Positions 61,169-64,000 of a stretch of DNA of 64,000 nt are shown piece after piece; position 1 is the stretch's first letter; each line of letters starts with the position of its first letter. The position numbers and the translations under genes are program-made. Source of the stretch: an uncultured Dorea sp. (GTDB lineage: Bacteria > Bacillota > Clostridia > Lachnospirales > Lachnospiraceae). Under the pieces are notes generated by a model. That model worked only from the letters and a program-made list of their open reading frames with translations, was not told the DNA's origin and did not search any database. The stretch lies in the NCBI GenBank assembly GCA_910589275.1, contig CAJUTH010000006.1, positions 1-64,000 of the forward strand. The letters run 5' to 3'.

Positions 61169-62269
61169 ATGAAGCTTGGTATTGTTGGTTTGCCCAACGT
61201 GGGTAAGAGTACGCTGTTTAATTCTCTGACAAAGGCAGGGGCGGAATCTGCCAATTATCCGTTCTGTACGATTGACCCGAATGTGGGAGTGGTTACGGTG
61301 CCGGATGAACGGCTGGATGTACTGGGAGAGATGTATCATACAAAGAAGATTATTCCGGCAGCAATTGAGTTTGTAGATATTGCGGGCCTTGTAAAGGGGG
61401 CTTCTAAGGGAGAAGGACTGGGCAACCAGTTTCTTGCTAATATCCGGGAGGTGGACGCCATTGTCCATGTGGTGCGCTGCTTTGAGGATGGCAACATTGT
61501 CCATGTGGACGGCAGTATTGATCCAATGAGGGATGTGGAAACCATTAATCTGGAGCTGATCTTCTCTGACCTTGAGGTATTGGAGAGAAGGATTGCAAAG
61601 ACTGTTAGGTCGGCTAGGAATGATAAAGCCGCGGCCAAGGAGCTGAAGCTTTTGGAGAGGATCAAGGCTCATTTGGAGGATGGGAAGCTGGCGAAGAATT
61701 TTGACGGGCTGGAGGACGAAGAAGAGGAACTGTTGTTTAAGAGCTATAATCTTCTGACAGGAAAGCCTGTGATTTTTGCGGCAAATGTTACAGAGGACGA
61801 GCTTGTGGATGACGGCGCGTCCAATGCGGGAGTACAGGCGGTACGGGAATATGCGGAGGCAGAACACTGTGAGGTTTTTGTAGTATGCGCTCAGATTGAG
61901 CAGGAGATTGCAGAGCTTGAGGATGATGAACGGAAGATGTTTCTGGAGGATTTGGGGCTGAAAGAATCAGGGCTTGAGAAGCTGATTAAGGCAAGTTACA
62001 GTCTTCTCGGACTGATTAGTTATCTTACTGCCGGGGAGCCGGAAGTGCGCGCATGGACGATTACAAAGGGAACAAAGGCTCCTCAGGCGGCAGGAAAGAT
62101 TCACACAGATTTTGAACGGGGATTTATCCGGGCTGAGGTTGTGGCATATGACGATCTGATGGCCTGTGGTTCGCACAATGCGGCAAAAGAAAAAGGGCTT
62201 ATCCGTCTGGAAGGCAAGGATTATGTGGTTCAGGACGGCGATATTATGCTCTTCCGCTTTAACGTATAG
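61169..62269 (+). CDS. ychF: YchF/OLA1-type translation-associated GTPase/ATPase
   Basis: 366 residues. G1 motif GLPNVGKST (6-14), switch region DIAGLVKGASKGEGLGNQFL, a coiled-coil insertion (about 130-200) and the C-terminal TGS-like domain with FTAGEPEVRAW-type sequence and FIRAEVVAYDDL. It binds ribosomes and favours ATP in many species. AGAAAGGAATG precedes the start at moderate spacing. Confidence 0.95.
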   Translation: MKLGIVGLPNVGKSTLFNSLTKAGAESANYPFCTIDPNVGVVTVPDERLDVLGEMYHTKKIIPAAIEFVDIAGLVKGASKGEGLGNQFLANIREVDAIVHVVRCFEDGNIVHVDGSIDPMRDVETINLELIFSDLEVLERRIAKTVRSARNDKAAAKELKLLERIKAHLEDGKLAKNFDGLEDEEEELLFKSYNLLTGKPVIFAANVTEDELVDDGASNAGVQAVREYAEAEHCEVFVVCAQIEQEIAELEDDERKMFLEDLGLKESGLEKLIKASYSLLGLISYLTAGEPEVRAWTITKGTKAPQAAGKIHTDFERGFIRAEVVAYDDLMACGSHNAAKEKGLIRLEGKDYVVQDGDIMLFRFNV

Positions 62270-62298
62270 GATAAAGACGCGGAAAGGAAGAAGACAAC

Positions 62299-63279
62299 AT
62301 GCATAAGACAATCGACTTTCCGAATCTTGGGATTCATCTTAAGAATGTTGGGAAAGCAATCTCTGTTTTTGGGTTTGATATAGCCTTTTACGGGATTATC
62401 ATTGGAATTGGGATTCTGGCGGGTATTTTTATGGCGACGCTCCGGGCGAAACGGACAAAGCAGAATCCTGAGGTGTATATTGATCTGGCAATTTATGCGG
62501 TGATTTTTGGGATTATCGGCGCAAGGATTTACTATGTAGTTTTTTCATGGAGAATGTATAAAGATGATCTGCTGAGTGTTTTGAATATTCGGCAGGGCGG
62601 TCTTGCGATCTATGGAGGCGTAATTGCCGCGGTCATTACGGTATTTGTATTTGCAAAAAAAAGGGAGCTTGCCGCGGGATTGCTTCTGGATACCGCTTGT
62701 TTCGGGCTTGTGCTGGGGCAGGCGATTGGGCGCTGGGGGAACTTTTTTAACAGAGAGGCCTTCGGGGAATATACCAATGGGCTGTTCGCCATGAGACTGC
62801 CGCTGGATGCGGTGAGAAGCTCGGATGTAACGCAGATGATGCGGGATCATATGGAGATGGCCGATGGGCTGGGATATATTCAGGTGCATCCAACTTTTTT
62901 GTATGAGTCCATCTGGTGCCTGCTGGTACTGGTATTTATGATGTTTTATAGCAGAAGGCAGATGTTTAAGGGAGAAATGTTTCTGGTATATCTGGCAGGT
63001 TATGGATTTGGAAGGTTCTGGATTGAGGGATTGAGAACGGATCAGCTTTTGCTACCGGGGATTGGCTGGGCAGTATCCAGAGTGCTTGCAGCGATTCTTA
63101 CAGTGTGTTCTGTGGTTATTATTGTGAAAGTTAGAAAAGCCATTGAACGCAGAAGGACTATGCACAGGCACAGGAGAAGGGAGCGACCGCCAGAGAGAGA
63201 GGAGGGCTCGGAAGCAGAGCCGGAATCGGGGAATATAGATTCTGATCTGGATATAGATTTGGATGATTTTATAGATTAG
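62299..63279 (+). CDS. lgt: prolipoprotein diacylglyceryl transferase
   Basis: 326-residue membrane enzyme that adds diacylglycerol to lipobox cysteines. Seven TM helices, the signature GRWGNFFNREAFG and the catalytic His region (LNIRQGGLAIYGG) are present. A highly charged C-terminal tail (about 280-326, Arg-rich then Asp/Glu-rich) extends beyond the usual length. Its clients here include the sugar-binding and DUF5105-like lipoproteins. AAAGGAAG precedes ATG. Confidence 0.95.
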   Translation: MHKTIDFPNLGIHLKNVGKAISVFGFDIAFYGIIIGIGILAGIFMATLRAKRTKQNPEVYIDLAIYAVIFGIIGARIYYVVFSWRMYKDDLLSVLNIRQGGLAIYGGVIAAVITVFVFAKKRELAAGLLLDTACFGLVLGQAIGRWGNFFNREAFGEYTNGLFAMRLPLDAVRSSDVTQMMRDHMEMADGLGYIQVHPTFLYESIWCLLVLVFMMFYSRRQMFKGEMFLVYLAGYGFGRFWIEGLRTDQLLLPGIGWAVSRVLAAILTVCSVVIIVKVRKAIERRRTMHRHRRRERPPEREEGSEAEPESGNIDSDLDIDLDDFID

Positions 63280-63296
63280 CCGGTAAGGGACTGCCG

Positions 63297-63376
63297 CAAA
63301 ATAGCTGTCAGATGCAGAATATGGAATTGGAAGTATAAGAACTTCATCCATATATGGGCCTGACAGCTATTTTTCC
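63297..63376 (+). terminator. long-stem terminator after lgt
   Basis: AAAATAGCTGTCAG pairs with CTGACAGCTATTTT, followed by TCC and TTT. An inner arm pair ATATGGA/TCCATAT extends the structure. Confidence 0.8.
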
Positions 63377-63489
63377 TTTAATCATGTATGGCTGGGATTG
63401 ATGATTTTTTGACAATACAGCGTAGAAAAGATCCCTTGATTTTATGGATAAATGTACTGGAAAAGAAACAAAATTTAGCAGGTAATGAC

Positions 63490-63518
63490 TGGACTTTTTA
63501 CAGGCCAGAGGATATAAT
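63490..63518 (+). promoter_or_regulatory. candidate promoter of PFOR gene
   Basis: TGGACT (63490-63495), 17-bp spacer, TATAAT (63513-63518). The roughly 105-nt leader carries a short hairpin ATACCC-TTTC-GGGTAT-type (about 63543-63560) before AAGGAGG. Confidence 0.55.
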
Positions 63519-63632
63519 AATTACATACGTCGAAAATTATTTATACCCTTTCGGGTATACCGGAAAACAGCCTTTTTTGGACAGGCTTTCCGGCAGGTAA
63601 AACACTTTCAATTTTAAGGAGGAACAAGAAAA

Positions 63633-64000
63633 ATGGCGAGAAAAATGAAGACCATGGATGGTAATCATGCAGCGGCTCACGCTTCGTATGCTTATACTGA
63701 TGTTGCAGCGATTTACCCGATCACACCGTCGTCTGTTATGGCAGAGGCTACAGACGAGTGGGCAACCCAGGGCAGAAAGAACATCTTTGGCCGGGAGGTA
63801 CAGGTTACAGAGATGCAGTCAGAGGCAGGAGCGGCAGGTACTGTTCACGGTTCACTGGCAGCGGGAGCTCTGACTACTACTTATACGGCTTCACAAGGTC
63901 TGCTTCTTATGATTCCGAATCTTTATAAAGTAGCCGGCGAGCAGCTTCCGGGCGTGTTTAACGTATCCGCACGTGCTCTTGCGAGCCACGCATTATCTAT
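63633..64000 (+). CDS. nifJ: pyruvate:ferredoxin (flavodoxin) oxidoreductase, N-terminal part
   Basis: Partial gene running off the right edge. 122 codons are visible: MARKMKTMDGNHAAAHASYA, YPITPSSVMAEATDEWA and MQSEAGAAGTVHGSLAAGAL, the N-terminal domain I of single-chain PFOR/NifJ enzymes (about 1180 residues in full). It converts pyruvate and CoA to acetyl-CoA, CO2 and reduced ferredoxin, the central step of anaerobic clostridial metabolism. AAGGAGGAACAAG precedes the ATG. Confidence 0.95.
   Translation, partial: MARKMKTMDGNHAAAHASYAYTDVAAIYPITPSSVMAEATDEWATQGRKNIFGREVQVTEMQSEAGAAGTVHGSLAAGALTTTYTASQGLLLMIPNLYKVAGEQLPGVFNVSARALASHALS

Noticed and set aside
63388..63600. 70-codon gene between lgt and the PFOR gene
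   Set aside because: A likely PFOR promoter and leader hairpin lie inside it, there is no ribosome site, and the sequence matches nothing recognised.
1..64000. tRNA or rRNA genes
   Set aside because: No cloverleaf-like TTCRA arms with matching acceptor stems and no conserved rRNA segments were noticed on either strand by reading; a covariance-model scan would be decisive.

Overview
The window looks like the chromosome of an anaerobic, low-to-moderate GC Firmicute of the class Clostridia, most likely a gut Lachnospiraceae. The reasons are the housekeeping order murE-priA-def-fmt-yugP-rsmB-rlmN-PP2C-PASTA kinase-rsgA-rpe-thiN, a pyruvate:ferredoxin oxidoreductase starting at the right edge, AGGAGG-type ribosome binding sites throughout, several mannose-class PTS components, and many small acetyltransferase and XRE-regulator genes typical of clostridial accessory DNA. 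No rRNA, tRNA or CRISPR array was seen.

Layout. 0-7.7 kb: a two-component system with two MacB/BceAB-like ABC exporters, decayed in three places (truncated first permease, in-frame amber codon in the histidine kinase, frameshift in the second permease). 7.8-8.9 kb: AzlC/AzlD amino-acid exporter. 9.0-16.3 kb: an accessory stretch of single genes (type I toxin, HExxH protein, GNAT enzymes, TfoX-C, DUF6194-like, kinase-like, XRE regulators, CPBP protease), several followed by a similar short hairpin; it ends at an antisense integrase remnant. 16.4-20.9 kb: Crp/Fnr regulator convergent with a thiol-redox operon (CcdA, TlpA, thioredoxin, rhodanese, CoA-disulfide reductase-rhodanese). 21-25 kb: more accessory genes, gene remnants and a promoter/repeat/terminator unit that looks like a structured RNA.

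25.3-32.9 kb: LacI regulator, sugar-binding lipoprotein, two ABC permeases, GH32 fructosidase and a member of the inulin fructotransferase / difructose anhydride (DFA) III hydrolase family. The set reads as uptake and cytoplasmic breakdown of a small fructan, plausibly DFA III: import, ring opening to inulobiose, hydrolysis to fructose. 33.0-41.2 kb: a mannose-class PTS split into a lone EIIA gene and an EIIB-EIIC-EIID-dehydrogenase-GntR-cupin operon, with a divergent class II aldolase; related palindromes at three promoters suggest one GntR regulon. A MerR/CheW-like pair with a classic 19-bp-spacer MerR promoter lies inside this block. 41.4-45.8 kb: YitT protein, then an ATP-grasp ligase, aspartate/glutamate-type racemase and a divergent MurE paralogue, which together suggest a D-amino-acid ligation pathway.

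47.7-64 kb is conserved housekeeping DNA: canonical murE through thiN, then ychF, lgt and the start of the PFOR gene; rpe carries a frameshift here. A palindromic repeat (TTATTGAAC-N7-GTTCAATAA between TATAC ends) occurs at five intergenic sites, twice as exact 32-bp-period triplets, always in front of genes. It and the 37-nt repeat RNA at 22.6 kb are the least explained signals in the window.
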